Both the position numbers and the translations under genes were made by a program. From Cetobacterium somerae ATCC BAA-474 (lineage in GTDB: Bacteria > Fusobacteriota > Fusobacteriia > Fusobacteriales > Fusobacteriaceae): a stretch of 33,983 bases of DNA. Of this stretch, positions 24,989 to 33,913 are shown piece by piece (the first letter of the stretch is position 1; each line of letters begins with the position of its first letter). The DNA lies in contig NZ_KI518140.1 in NCBI RefSeq assembly GCF_000479045.1, positions 1 to 33,983 of the forward strand. The letters run 5' to 3'. The notes under the pieces were generated by a model. The model searched no databases, was not told where the DNA came from, and saw only the letters and a program-made list of their open reading frames with translations.

Positions 24989-25858
24989 TTACCAATTTCC
25001 TCTCTCATTTTCTCTATGAATAGAAAAAATGTTAACTTCACTAATATTTTTTAAATCTTTTTCAAGTTTTCTAACAAATGAAACAGATCTATGTTTTCCA
25101 CCACTACAGCCAATTCCTATTGTTAAGTGTCTTTTTTCATCCTTTATATAACCTGGAATTAAAAAAGTGATTAAATCTAAAATTTTATCATAAAGAATTC
25201 TTGAGGTTTCAAAACTCATAACATAATCATAAACCTCATCATTTAATCCAGTTTTTTCTCTTAGTTCTTCTAAGTAATATGGATTTGGAAGAGTTCTAAC
25301 ATCAAAAATCATATCAGCGTCAATGGGAACTCCATGTTTAAAACCAAATGATTGTAAATGAATATTTAAAAGAATATTTTTTGAAAAAGATGCTACAGCA
25401 AGTTCAATTTTTCTAGAAAGTTCTTTAGCGCTTAAAAAGCTAGTATCTATAATAAGATTAGCTTTATCTTTAATATCTTCCATAAGAAAAATTTCGTCCT
25501 CGATACTTTGTAAAAGTGTTTCTTTTGTTAGAGGATGTTTTCTTCGAGTTAAATTGTATCTATTTAAAATAGATTGTGTAGATGCTTCTAAAAAGATTAT
25601 TTTATAATCGATATTTAAATTATCAATTTCGTTAAAAAAAGTATTGAAATCATTTTCGTTGATAATTGTTCTAATATCTAAACCTAAAGCAATTCGCTTT
25701 ACGCCGTTATCTTTAGTAGAATTTTTTAAATCTTTTAAAATTACTCCTGCAAATCGAAACGGAATATTGTCCATTGTAAAAAAACCTAAATCTTCTAAAG
25801 TTTTTAAACCAGTGGACTTTCCAGAGCCGCTAAGTCCAGTTAAAATAATTAGCTCCAT
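24989..25858 (-). CDS. rapZ: RapZ/YvcJ family nucleotide-binding protein
   Basis: RapZ-family proteins bind nucleotides and, in enterobacteria, act as RNase E adaptor for a small RNA controlling glucosamine-6-phosphate synthase; in Bacillus the homologue YvcJ affects competence. Walker A is GLSGSGKS (8-15). The middle has RRKHPL and FGFKHGVPIDADMIFDVRTLPNPY. The C-terminal domain has IGIGCSGGKHRSVSFVRKLE. The start is the ATG at 25858 with GGAGG and suitable spacing; an upstream extension of 13 codons begins within the promoter region and is rejected. The 289 aa length fits. RNA target in this organism is unknown. Confidence 0.93.
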   Translation of the reverse strand: MELIILTGLSGSGKSTGLKTLEDLGFFTMDNIPFRFAGVILKDLKNSTKDNGVKRIALGLDIRTIINENDFNTFFNEIDNLNIDYKIIFLEASTQSILNRYNLTRRKHPLTKETLLQSIEDEIFLMEDIKDKANLIIDTSFLSAKELSRKIELAVASFSKNILLNIHLQSFGFKHGVPIDADMIFDVRTLPNPYYLEELREKTGLNDEVYDYVMSFETSRILYDKILDLITFLIPGYIKDEKRHLTIGIGCSGGKHRSVSFVRKLEKDLKNISEVNIFSIHRENERGNW

Positions 25859-25888
25859 GATATATTTCCTCCAAATATGTTTTACTTT

Positions 25889-25894
25889 ATTATA
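25889..25894 (-). promoter_or_regulatory. Possible -10 box of the rapZ-uvrC-lipoprotein-phosphatase operon
   Basis: Minus-strand TATAAT lies about 30 nt before the rapZ start and 17 nt before its Shine-Dalgarno. No convincing -35 is seen. The call rests on position and -10 quality only. Confidence 0.45.
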
Positions 25895-25921
25895 CAATAA
25901 TAAAGACTAAAATTATATAAA

Positions 25922-25955
25922 AAAATAAAAAATGGATAGGGCTTAATCCTATCCA
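25922..25955 (-). terminator. Terminator of the GrdX-like gene
   Basis: Minus-strand 8-bp stem TGGATAGG / CCTATCCA with a 7-nt loop begins 12 nt after the stop codon and is followed by a T-rich tail. Confidence 0.87.
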
Positions 25956-25967
25956 AAATAGCGTAAT

Positions 25968-26351
25968 TTAAAGTAAACTAATTTTTGTGATACTATCTCT
26001 AATTAAGTTTAAATCAACAAATCTGAACTCTTCTAAAGAGATTTCATCTTGAGCTTCTTTAGGTGTAAAATTAACTTTTTTAATAATATCTAAAACACCA
26101 ACAATTATTTTAATAGAGTGAGTATTATCCTCAATTTGTTTATCTGTTATTAAAATTGACTTAAAAGGATTATCTAGATTTTCTAAATTATATAAAATAG
26201 GATCACTTAATAATCTATGTCCTTCTAAACATTTTTGTTCAATAAAATTCAGAACTTTCTCAATGTTATATCCTTCTAAATAAACTACATTATCTGTTTC
26301 TTTGAAAAAATTGAAAACTTTATTATTGTTGGTAACGATTTTATAATCCAT
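25968..26351 (-). CDS. GrdX-like protein
   Basis: The 127 aa protein resembles GrdX, a small protein of unknown biochemical role encoded in glycine/sarcosine/betaine reductase loci of amino-acid fermenters. Shared features are TNN near the N-terminus (KIVTNNN), a VVYLEGYNIEKVLNFIEQKCLEGHRLLSDP block corresponding to the GrdX 'VLxxvRxxxHxGHxLLTHPL' region, and NPFKSILIT matching its 'TPYKSVii'. It differs at several normally conserved positions (no GS-V-K-P loop), so it is a diverged member. No selenoprotein or other grd gene is nearby. It has GGGAGG 6 nt before the ATG and is transcribed divergently from carAB. Confidence 0.65.
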   Translation of the reverse strand: MDYKIVTNNNKVFNFFKETDNVVYLEGYNIEKVLNFIEQKCLEGHRLLSDPILYNLENLDNPFKSILITDKQIEDNTHSIKIIVGVLDIIKKVNFTPKEAQDEISLEEFRFVDLNLIRDSITKISLL

Positions 26352-26391
26352 AAAAAACCTCCCGTTTTATGTGTATGATTTTTCAGTAGTA

Positions 26392-26420
26392 ATATTACAA
26401 CGTAAACCATAATATATCAA
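26392..26420 (-). promoter_or_regulatory. Candidate promoter of the GrdX-like gene
   Basis: Minus-strand TTGATA (26420-26415), 17-nt spacer, TAATAT (26397-26392), about 40 nt before the start codon. The -10 is imperfect. Confidence 0.5.
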
Positions 26421-26437
26421 GAGTAAAAAAATAAAAA

Positions 26438-26466
26438 TTGACAACTTTTTAAAATTAGTATATACT
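26438..26466 (+). promoter_or_regulatory. Promoter of the carAB operon
   Basis: TTGACA (26438-26443), exactly 17 nt, then TATACT (26461-26466). The predicted start near 26473 gives a leader of about 218 nt before carA, far longer than translation initiation needs. Confidence 0.88.
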
Positions 26467-26498
26467 CTTTCTCAGAGCAAAAAAAAGGAGGATGGAAT

Positions 26499-26681
26499 AT
26501 GGTTTTTAAAAATGGCACAAAAATTAAGAAAAAAAAGAAAAACTATTTGTCGTTTTTAAATTTATTTATTTCATTTATTAATAATTTATTTATGTTTTTA
26601 AATTTATTAGTTTTTAATTTTAATATTTATATAGATAAGGAATATGATTTTCATATTCCTTTTTTTATGCAAAAAATTTAG
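26499..26681 (+). CDS. Leader peptide ORF of carAB, reading through the attenuator
   Basis: A 60-codon ORF with AGGAGG 7 nt before its ATG, so translation is likely. The peptide starts with a Lys-rich stretch (residues 8-14) and continues as a Phe/Leu/Asn/Ile-rich chain (11 Phe, no Arg). The composition follows from a U-rich RNA: about 52 of 81 bases from 26553 to 26633 are T, and only three are G or C. The ORF passes entirely through the terminator hairpin and stops at 26679-26681, overlapping the carA Shine-Dalgarno and 9 nt before the carA ATG. This is the layout of the enterobacterial pyrBI leader. The peptide itself probably has no function beyond translation; no homologue is recognised. 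Confidence 0.7.
   Translation: MVFKNGTKIKKKKKNYLSFLNLFISFINNLFMFLNLLVFNFNIYIDKEYDFHIPFFMQKI
26637..26666 (+). terminator. Intrinsic terminator (attenuator) upstream of carA
   Basis: An 11-bp perfect stem AAGGAATATGA / TCATATTCCTT with a 3-nt loop is followed directly by a T run. It lies between the promoter and carA and inside the leader ORF, so a ribosome close behind RNA polymerase would prevent it from folding. No PyrR-binding consensus or T-box is seen in the leader. Confidence 0.88.
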
Positions 26682-26690
26682 GAGGTTTAG

Positions 26691-27743
26691 ATGAAGGGGA
26701 AGTTAATTCTTGAAAACGGAATGAGTTTTGATGGAAAAATTTTTGGAGAATTAGGTGAAAGCGTTGGAGAGCTTGTATTTAATACAGGAATGACAGGGTA
26801 CCAAGAGTTACTTACGGATCCATCATATTATGGTCAAATTGTTGTTATGACTTATCCAATGGTTGGAAACTATGGAATAAACTTAGAGGATATGGAATCT
26901 AGCGGAATAAAGTTAAAAGGATTTATAATTAAAGAGGACGCAAAGCTTCCAAATAACTTTAGATGTGAAATGACATTAGATGGATTTTTAAGACAATATA
27001 ATGTAGTTGGATTTAAAGGTGTAGATACAAGACATCTAACTAAAATAATAAGAGAACAAGGAGCAATGAAAGCTCTAATAACTTCAAAAGATTTAACTCA
27101 AAAAGAGATAGACGAGCATTTTGCAAAATTTAATAATAGTGACGCTGTAGAAAAAGTTAGTACAAAAGAGATTTATGAGATTCCTGGACCTGGAAAAAGA
27201 ATAGGAGTAATAGATTTCGGTGTTAAGAGAAATATATTAAGATCATTTGAAAAAAGAGGAGTTCATCAAATTGTATTTCCTTGGAATGTAACTGCAGAAG
27301 AGTTATTATCACATGATTTAGATGCAGTATTTTTATCAAATGGACCAGGAGATCCAGCAGAATTAACTGGAGTAATAAACGAAATAAAAAAATTAGTTGG
27401 AAAATTACCTATTGTTGGAATATGTTTAGGGCATCAGTTATTAGCTTGGGCACTAGGTGGAACAACAACAAAGTTAAAGTATGGACATAGAGGATGTAAT
27501 CATCCAGTTAAAGATTTAGAAAAAAATAGAATATTTATAACATCACAAAATCATGGTTATGTTGTAGATAAAGTACCTGAATCAATGAAAGTAACACATA
27601 TAAATTTAAATGATAACTCTATCGAAGGAATGAGAAGTGAAGAGCATAGAATTTTATGTGTACAGTATCACCCAGAAGCATGGCCAGGACCAGCTGATTC
27701 AGAATATCTGTTTGATGATTTTTTAAAAGTAATAGAGGGATAA
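26691..27743 (+). CDS. carA: Carbamoyl-phosphate synthase small (glutaminase) subunit
   Basis: CarA hydrolyses glutamine and passes ammonia to CarB for carbamoyl phosphate, the precursor of pyrimidines and arginine. The N-terminal domain begins KLILENGMSFDGKIFGELGESVGELVFNTGMTGYQELLTDPSY, as in the family. The class I glutaminase domain has FLSNGPGDP, GICLGHQLLA with the nucleophile C245, and QYHPEAWPGP with the catalytic His-Glu. The 350 aa length is normal. AGGAGG overlaps the stop of the leader ORF, so re-initiation from the leader is possible. It is followed after 40 nt by carB. Confidence 0.97.
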   Translation: MKGKLILENGMSFDGKIFGELGESVGELVFNTGMTGYQELLTDPSYYGQIVVMTYPMVGNYGINLEDMESSGIKLKGFIIKEDAKLPNNFRCEMTLDGFLRQYNVVGFKGVDTRHLTKIIREQGAMKALITSKDLTQKEIDEHFAKFNNSDAVEKVSTKEIYEIPGPGKRIGVIDFGVKRNILRSFEKRGVHQIVFPWNVTAEELLSHDLDAVFLSNGPGDPAELTGVINEIKKLVGKLPIVGICLGHQLLAWALGGTTTKLKYGHRGCNHPVKDLEKNRIFITSQNHGYVVDKVPESMKVTHINLNDNSIEGMRSEEHRILCVQYHPEAWPGPADSEYLFDDFLKVIEG

Positions 27744-27783
27744 TTTTTGAGGTTATTTAAGTAGAGTTTGTAGGAGGCGTATA

Positions 27784-30700
27784 ATGTTAGATAAATCGAT
27801 AAAAAAGACACTGGTAATAGGATCGGGACCAATTATAATAGGACAAGCAGCAGAGTTTGATTATTCAGGAACTCAAGCATGTGAAACTTTAAAAAAAGAG
27901 GGGATAGAAGTTGTATTAATAAACTCTAACCCAGCAACAATAATGACAGATAAGGCAGTTGCAGACAAAATATATATAGAGCCAATTACAGCAGAATTTG
28001 TGGAAAAAGTAATTGCAAAAGAAAGACCAGATTCTATCTTAGCTGGAATGGGTGGGCAAACAGCTCTAAACATGGCAGTTGAATTAAATGATAAAGGAAT
28101 ACTTGAAAAGTATAATGTAAGAGTAATAGGAACATCTATTGAATCTATAAAAAGAGGAGAAGATAGAGAACTATTTAGAGAGGCTATGGATAAAATTGGA
28201 GAGCCTACAATAGAGAGTAAAATAGTTGAAACTTTAGAAGATGGGTTTAAAGTTGCAAGAGAGATTGGATATCCAGTTGTTGTAAGACCAGCGTATACTC
28301 TAGGGGGAACAGGAGGGGGAATTGCTGATAACCCTCAAGAGTTAGAAGACATTTTATTAAAAGGATTAAAGCTATCAAGAGTTGGACAAGTACTAATTGA
28401 AAAATCAATCTTAGGATGGAAAGAGGTTGAATACGAAGTAATCAGAGATAAAGATGGAAACTGTATAACTGTTTGTAATATGGAGAATATAGATCCAGTT
28501 GGTATCCATACAGGAGACTCTATAGTTGTTGCACCATCTCAAACACTTTCAGATAGAGAGTATCAAATGCTAAGAACATCAGCATTGAAAATAATAAATG
28601 AAATAGGTGTAGTTGGAGGTTGTAACGTTCAGTTCGCTCTTCATCCGAAATCATTTGAATATGCAATTATTGAAATAAATCCAAGAGTTTCTAGATCATC
28701 TGCGTTAGCTTCAAAGGCTACAGGATATCCTATAGCAAGAGTTGCAACAAGATTATCTTTAGGATATACATTAGATGAAGTTGTAAATGAAGTAACTGGA
28801 AAAACTTTTGCATGTTTTGAACCAGCATTGGATTATATAGTAGTAAAAATTCCAAAGTGGCCATTTGATAAATTTAAGAAGGCTAATAAAAGACTAGGTA
28901 CGAAAATGATGGCAACTGGAGAGGTTATGGCTATTGGAAATAACTTTGAAGCTGCATTTTTAAAAGGACTAAGATCATTAGAGATTGGAAGATATAATTT
29001 AGAGCATCCTGTGGTAGAGAAAATGACTATGGAAGAATTAAAAGAGATAGTTGTAAGACCAGATGATGAAAGAATTTTCGTTGTTGCTGAGATGTTAAGA
29101 AGAGGATATGTAAAGGAAAAGTTACAGAAATTAACTGGAATAGATAAGTTCTTTATGGAAAAATTAGAGTGGCTTGTAAAGCAAGAAGAGTTAATGAAAA
29201 AGATGGAGCTTAAAGATTTAGATGAAAAATTCTTAAAAAATGCTAAGAAAAAAGGATTCTCAGATAAAGGAATAGCTCAGTTGCTAAATGTAACAGAACA
29301 AGATATCGCTAGAAAAAGAAGAGATTATGGAATTAAACCAGTTTATAAAATGGTTGATACATGTGCAGGAGAGTTTGCTGCGGATTCATCATACTTTTAT
29401 TCAACATATGATCAATTTGATGAAGTTGATGTAACAGATAAAAAGAAAGTTATAGTAATAGGATCTGGTCCAATAAGAATAGGGCAAGGAATAGAGTTTG
29501 ACTACTGTACAGTTCACTCAATAAAAACTTTAAGAAATATGGGAATAGAGAGTATTATTATAAATAACAATCCAGAAACAGTATCTACAGACTTCTCAAC
29601 TGCAGATAGACTTTACTTTGAACCATTAGTAACAGAGGATGTTATGAATATCATTGATAAGGAAAAACCAGCAGGAGTAATCATTCAATTTGGAGGTCAA
29701 ACAGCAATAAAATTAGCTAATGACTTAAGAGATAGAGGGGTTACAATACTTGGAACTTCAGCAGAGATGGTTGATGCTGCAGAAGATAGAGAAAAGTTTG
29801 AAGATATAATGGAAAAATTAGATATAAAAAGACCAAAAGGTAAAGCTGTATGGGACGTTGAGCTTGGAAAGAAAATAGCAGCAGAAGTACAGTATCCAGT
29901 TTTAGTAAGACCTTCATATGTTCTAGGTGGACAAGGAATGGAGATTTGTCACGATGAATACAATCTTGTAAATTATCTAAAAGCTTCGTTTGAAAGAGAT
30001 CCTGAAAATCCAGTTTTAATAGATAAATATTTAAATGGAATTGAAGTAGAAGTAGATGCAATATGTGACGGTGAAGATATTTTAATACCAGGAGTTATGG
30101 AGCATTTAGAAAGAGCTGGAATACATTCGGGAGATTCAATAACAATATATCCTCCACAAAATTTATATGAGGGGACAGAAAAGAAAATTGAAGAGATTAC
30201 AAGAAAAATTGCAAAAGAATTAAAAATAAAAGGTATGATGAATATCCAGTTTATAGCATACGAAAATGAATTATATGTAATTGAGGTAAACCCTAGATCA
30301 TCAAGAACAGTACCTTATATAGCAAAAATATCTGGAGTTCCAGTAATTGATATAGCAACAAAAGTAATAATGGGAGAAAAACTTCAAAACTTAGGATTTG
30401 GAACTGGTATTTATAAAAAGCCATCTGTAGTTGCAGTTAAAGTTCCGGTATTCTCAACAGAGAAATTATCAGGAGTTGAAGTTTCATTAGGACCTGAGAT
30501 GAAATCTACAGGAGAAGTTTTAGGAGTTGGACATACAGCAGATGAAGCTATATTTAAAGGTCTTTTAGGTGGTGGAAGAGTTCAAAATGTAAGAAATAGA
30601 AAAGTTCTTTTAACAATAAGAGATAAGGACAAAGATGAATTTTTACCAGTTGCAAAATCACTTAAAAGCTTAGGGTGTCAACTGTTTGCAACAGAGGGAA

Positions 30701-30990
30701 CTCAAAAGTATTTAGCAGAAAAAGGAATTGAAGCAACAGCAGTAAGAAAAATAAATGAAGAATCACCAAATATTTTAGATTTATTAAAAAATAGAGAAGT
30801 AGATTTATTAATAAATACTCCAACTAAGGCAAATGATGCTCAAAGAGATGGATTTAAAATAAGAAGAACAGCTATTGAATATGGGGTAGAGGTATTAACT
30901 TCGATAGATACTTTAAATGCAATAATAAAAGTTCAAGAGTTAAATGTTGATAAGATGGACTTAGATGTATTTGATATAGCACAAATATAA
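27784..30990 (+). CDS. carB: Carbamoyl-phosphate synthase large subunit
   Basis: CarB makes carbamoyl phosphate from bicarbonate, ammonia and two ATP. The 1068 aa chain has the expected two homologous halves. Each begins with a GSGPIxIGQ motif ([22 protein letters not shown] near the start; [22 protein letters not shown] at about 560) and carries an ATP-grasp domain ([28 protein letters not shown]), with [20 protein letters not shown] and [20 protein letters not shown]. Residues about 935-1068 form the C-terminal allosteric (MGS-like) domain, where UMP and ornithine act in enterobacteria. No terminator follows; the next promoter starts 6 nt after the stop. Confidence 0.97.
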   Translation: MLDKSIKKTLVIGSGPIIIGQAAEFDYSGTQACETLKKEGIEVVLINSNPATIMTDKAVADKIYIEPITAEFVEKVIAKERPDSILAGMGGQTALNMAVELNDKGILEKYNVRVIGTSIESIKRGEDRELFREAMDKIGEPTIESKIVETLEDGFKVAREIGYPVVVRPAYTLGGTGGGIADNPQELEDILLKGLKLSRVGQVLIEKSILGWKEVEYEVIRDKDGNCITVCNMENIDPVGIHTGDSIVVAPSQTLSDREYQMLRTSALKIINEIGVVGGCNVQFALHPKSFEYAIIEINPRVSRSSALASKATGYPIARVATRLSLGYTLDEVVNEVTGKTFACFEPALDYIVVKIPKWPFDKFKKANKRLGTKMMATGEVMAIGNNFEAAFLKGLRSLEIGRYNLEHPVVEKMTMEELKEIVVRPDDERIFVVAEMLRRGYVKEKLQKLTGIDKFFMEKLEWLVKQEELMKKMELKDLDEKFLKNAKKKGFSDKGIAQLLNVTEQDIARKRRDYGIKPVYKMVDTCAGEFAADSSYFYSTYDQFDEVDVTDKKKVIVIGSGPIRIGQGIEFDYCTVHSIKTLRNMGIESIIINNNPETVSTDFSTADRLYFEPLVTEDVMNIIDKEKPAGVIIQFGGQTAIKLANDLRDRGVTILGTSAEMVDAAEDREKFEDIMEKLDIKRPKGKAVWDVELGKKIAAEVQYPVLVRPSYVLGGQGMEICHDEYNLVNYLKASFERDPENPVLIDKYLNGIEVEVDAICDGEDILIPGVMEHLERAGIHSGDSITIYPPQNLYEGTEKKIEEITRKIAKELKIKGMMNIQFIAYENELYVIEVNPRSSRTVPYIAKISGVPVIDIATKVIMGEKLQNLGFGTGIYKKPSVVAVKVPVFSTEKLSGVEVSLGPEMKSTGEVLGVGHTADEAIFKGLLGGGRVQNVRNRKVLLTIRDKDKDEFLPVAKSLKSLGCQLFATEGTQKYLAEKGIEATAVRKINEESPNILDLLKNREVDLLINTPTKANDAQRDGFKIRRTAIEYGVEVLTSIDTLNAIIKVQELNVDKMDLDVFDIAQI

Positions 30991-30996
30991 AAAAAG

Positions 30997-31025
30997 TTGA
31001 CAAATATAAAAAAAAAGTATAAACT
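30997..31025 (+). promoter_or_regulatory. Promoter of the riboswitch-ATPase unit
   Basis: TTGACA at 30997-31002. The -10 is ambiguous: TATAAA (31018-31023, spacer 15) or TAAACT (31020-31025, spacer 17). Transcription would start about 20 nt before the riboswitch. Confidence 0.6.
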
Positions 31026-31052
31026 TCATTAAGTAATATTAAAGATAAAGAT

Positions 31053-31148
31053 ATACTCAAAGGGAGTAGTCAAAAGTATAGTGTCAACATCTCGATTTGA
31101 AAAAATCTGGTACTATACGCCTAAAAAAGGTGACAAGACTTTTAGTGT
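31053..31148 (+). promoter_or_regulatory. yybP-ykoY family manganese riboswitch aptamer
   Basis: Conserved blocks AAAGGGAGTAG (31059-31069) and GTCAACA (31083-31089) match the L1 and L3 loops that form the metal site. Helices can be drawn: P1 ATACTCAAAG / CTTTTAGTGT (31053-31062 with 31139-31148, one C-U mismatch and a G-U); P2 GTCA / TGAC; P3 GTATAGT (31076-31082) / ACTATAC (31112-31118), with an inner GATT/AATC hairpin. The P1 3' strand is also the 5' arm of the terminator, so metal-stabilised P1 should block termination and turn on the gene. A cation ATPase downstream is a usual target of this class. Confidence 0.87.
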
Positions 31149-31179
31149 AGGTTTTAACCTACACTGAAAGTCTTTTTTT
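31135..31179 (+). terminator. Riboswitch expression-platform terminator
   Basis: A long hairpin: AAGACTTT (31135-31142) with AAAGTCTT (31167-31174), a T-G pair, then AGTGTAGGTT (31144-31153) with AACCTACACT (31156-31165), followed by a T run. It shares 31139-31148 with aptamer P1, making the two structures mutually exclusive. Confidence 0.92.
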
Positions 31180-31251
31180 ATTTTTGAAAAATGAAAATAT
31201 CTATTAAGTCGGTAAATAATTAAAAATATAAAATTATATGGAGGGAAATCT

Positions 31252-33858
31252 ATGAAGGATTTTTATTCGAAAAGTAAAGAGGAGTTGTTAGGGTATTTTG
31301 ACACTTCTGAACTAGGATTGAAAAAAGAGAATTTAGAAAAACTAAAGGAGGAGTATGGAGAAAATGTACTAAACAGTAAAGAAAAGAAAACTGCAATAGC
31401 GATTTTCTTAGAGCAATTTAAGGATTTTTTAGTAATAATTTTATTAGTTGCAGCAGCAATTTCATTTATTTCTGGAAATAAAGAAAGTACAATAGTAATT
31501 TTAGCAGTAATTATAATGAACTCAGTTTTAGGTACTGTTCAACATTTAAAAGCAGAGAAATCGTTGGAGAGTTTAAAGAAAATGTCTTCTCCTAAAGCTA
31601 AAGTTATAAGAGACGGTCAAAAGCAAGAGATAAACTCATCAGAATTGCTTCCTGGAGACATAGTTTTAATAGAAGCTGGGGATGTTGTTCCTAGTGATGG
31701 TAGAGTCTTAGAAACTCATTCTTTAATGGTAAATGAGAGTTCATTAACAGGAGAGTCTGAAAGTGTAGAGAAAATATCTCAAACTATAGATACAACCGGC
31801 CTAACAGTAGGAGATCAAAAAAATATGGTTTTTTCAGGAAGTTTAGTAACTTATGGAAGAGCAAAGATTTTAGTAACAACGATAGGAATGAAGACAGAGT
31901 TAGGAAAAATTGCATCTTTGTTGGATGAAACTGAGGATGCAATGACACCATTACAAAAGTCATTGGAGAAATTTGGAAAAAAATTATCAATTGCTATAAT
32001 AGTGTTATGTATAGTTGTATTTTTTATGAGTGTAGCTAGAGGAATAAATATATTAGATTCATTAATGTTTGCTGTAGCTTTAGCAGTAGCTGCAATTCCA
32101 GAAGCTTTAGGATCTATAGTAACAATAGTTTTAGCAATTGGGACTCAAAAGATGGCTAAAGAGAATGCTATTATAAAAAAGCTTCACTCAGTAGAATCTC
32201 TAGGATGTGTTTCTGTAATTTGTTCTGACAAAACAGGAACATTAACACAAAACAAGATGACAGTTCAACATCTTTATGTAGATGGTAAAGTGGTAGAATC
32301 TGAAAAAATTGATTTAAATTCAAAAATTGAGATTGGACTTTTAAGAAGTGCTATATTATGTAGTGATGCAGTAAATAACAATGGACAAGAGATTGGTGAT
32401 CCAACTGAAGTTGCTCTAGTGAATGTAGGACATAAATATAACTTAGCAGAAGTTGAAATTAGAAATAAATATCCTAGATTGAAAGAGTTACCATTTGATT
32501 CAGATAGAAAAATGATGAGTACTTTAAACGAGATTGAAGGAAAAACTTATTTAATAACTAAAGGTGCTCCAGATGTTGTTGTAGAAAAAGCTAAATATAT
32601 ATTGAGAGAGGATGGAAATATTGAAAAAATATCAGATTCTGATATAGAAAATATTAAAAAAGCAAATATAAATTTTGCAGAGCATGGTTTAAGAGTTTTA
32701 GCTTTTGCAATGAAAGAGATTGAAATAGTAAGGGATTTAGAATTTTCAGATGAAGATAGTTTTATCTTTATAGGGTTGATTAGTATGATTGATCCTCCAA
32801 GAGAAGAGTCGAAAGAAGCAGTAAAAAATTGTATAAGAGCTGGAATAAAACCAGTTATGATAACAGGAGATTATAAAGTTACAGCTAAGGCTATTGCAAA
32901 AGAGATAGGTATATATAAAGATGGAGATGAAACTTTAAACGGTGTTGAAATTGAAAAAATGAGTGATGAAGAGCTTATGAAGCATGTAGAAAGAATATCT
33001 GTTTATGCAAGAGTTTCACCAGAACATAAAATTAGAATTGTTTCAGCATGGCAAAAATTAGGGAAAATTTGTGCTATGACAGGGGATGGAGTGAATGATG
33101 CTCCAGCACTTAAGAAGGCAGATGTAGGAATAGCTATGGGGATAACAGGAACAGAAGTTTCGAAAGATGCAGCATCAATGATACTTACTGATGATAACTT
33201 CTCTACAATAATAAAATCAGTTGTAACTGGAAGAAATTTATACGCGAATATAAAAAATTCAATAAGATTTTTATTGTCTGGAAATACAGCTGGAATTTTA
33301 GCGGTATTTTATGCTTCTTTAATGGGATTACCTGTAATATTTGCACCAGTACACCTTTTATTTATAAATTTATTGACAGATAGTTTACCAGCAATTGCTA
33401 TAGGAATGGAGCCTTCTCATGGAGATGTGTTAGATGAAAAACCAAGAGAAGCTAATGCTCCTTTACTAGATAAGAAATTATCAGGAAGAATTTTAATGGA
33501 AGGGATGTTAATTGCAATTGTAACAATGGTTGCATTTTATTTAGGATATGCAAAAGGAGATGTTGGTTTAGGAAGTACAATGGCATTTTCAACACTATGT
33601 TTAGGAAGATTATTCCACGGGTTTAATTGTAGAGGAAACGGTTCTGTAATAAAATTAGGAGTAATAAAAAATATGTTTAGTATATACGCATTTTTATTAG
33701 GAGCAGCATTACTATATATGGTTTTATTAGTTCCGTCATTCCATGAAATGTTTGCAGTATCTGATTTAAGTGTAATGAATTTTGGAGAAATGACAGTGTT
33801 AGCATTTATACCAACATTAATAATTCAAGTATTAAAATATATAAAGTATGATAGATAA
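31252..33858 (+). CDS. P2-type cation ATPase (Ca2+/Mn2+ exporter-like)
   Basis: A P-type ATPase of 868 aa with the P2A (SERCA/PMR1-like) order. A cation-ATPase N-terminal domain (about 1-70) is followed by M1-M2, the actuator domain with TGES (166-169), M3-M4 with AAIPEALGSI (E284), the phosphorylation site DKTGTLTQNK (D326), nucleotide-binding KGAPD, hinge TGDGVNDAPALKKADVGIAMG, and M5-M10 with NLLTDSLPAIAIGMEPS. The M4 motif reads PEALG instead of the common PEGLP. A yybP-ykoY riboswitch upstream argues that manganese is an exported substrate or at least the inducer; calcium transport is the alternative. Shine-Dalgarno GGAGGG is 7 nt before the ATG. It is monocistronic, with a terminator just after. 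Confidence 0.92.
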   Translation: MKDFYSKSKEELLGYFDTSELGLKKENLEKLKEEYGENVLNSKEKKTAIAIFLEQFKDFLVIILLVAAAISFISGNKESTIVILAVIIMNSVLGTVQHLKAEKSLESLKKMSSPKAKVIRDGQKQEINSSELLPGDIVLIEAGDVVPSDGRVLETHSLMVNESSLTGESESVEKISQTIDTTGLTVGDQKNMVFSGSLVTYGRAKILVTTIGMKTELGKIASLLDETEDAMTPLQKSLEKFGKKLSIAIIVLCIVVFFMSVARGINILDSLMFAVALAVAAIPEALGSIVTIVLAIGTQKMAKENAIIKKLHSVESLGCVSVICSDKTGTLTQNKMTVQHLYVDGKVVESEKIDLNSKIEIGLLRSAILCSDAVNNNGQEIGDPTEVALVNVGHKYNLAEVEIRNKYPRLKELPFDSDRKMMSTLNEIEGKTYLITKGAPDVVVEKAKYILREDGNIEKISDSDIENIKKANINFAEHGLRVLAFAMKEIEIVRDLEFSDEDSFIFIGLISMIDPPREESKEAVKNCIRAGIKPVMITGDYKVTAKAIAKEIGIYKDGDETLNGVEIEKMSDEELMKHVERISVYARVSPEHKIRIVSAWQKLGKICAMTGDGVNDAPALKKADVGIAMGITGTEVSKDAASMILTDDNFSTIIKSVVTGRNLYANIKNSIRFLLSGNTAGILAVFYASLMGLPVIFAPVHLLFINLLTDSLPAIAIGMEPSHGDVLDEKPREANAPLLDKKLSGRILMEGMLIAIVTMVAFYLGYAKGDVGLGSTMAFSTLCLGRLFHGFNCRGNGSVIKLGVIKNMFSIYAFLLGAALLYMVLLVPSFHEMFAVSDLSVMNFGEMTVLAFIPTLIIQVLKYIKYDR

Positions 33859-33860
33859 AA

Positions 33861-33885
33861 AAAGCTGCTTTAAGCAGCTTTTTTT
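33861..33885 (+). terminator. Terminator of the cation ATPase gene
   Basis: An 8-bp stem AAAGCTGC / GCAGCTTT with a TTTAA loop begins 2 nt after the stop and is followed by a T run. Confidence 0.9.
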
Positions 33886-33913
33886 AATACCAATTATACA
33901 GAAAAAATAAAGT

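Noticed and set aside
25859..25897. RapZ N-terminal extension of 13 codons
   Set aside because: The segment contains the promoter and Shine-Dalgarno of the ATG at 25858, and RapZ homologues start at the MELxxxTGLSGSGKS strand.
25644..25910. Plus-strand frame of 88 codons opposite rapZ
   Set aside because: Lies antisense to the conserved RapZ P-loop region, with no ribosome binding site or recognisable product.
26499..26681. Leader ORF as a stable membrane-active peptide or toxin
   Set aside because: The hydrophobic composition is explained by a U-rich RNA leader, and the ORF overlaps a terminator before carA; an attenuation role is the simpler reading.
26467..26690. PyrR-binding site, T-box or arginine-codon attenuator in the carAB leader
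   Set aside because: No PyrR consensus, no T-box sequence and no Arg codon in the leader ORF.
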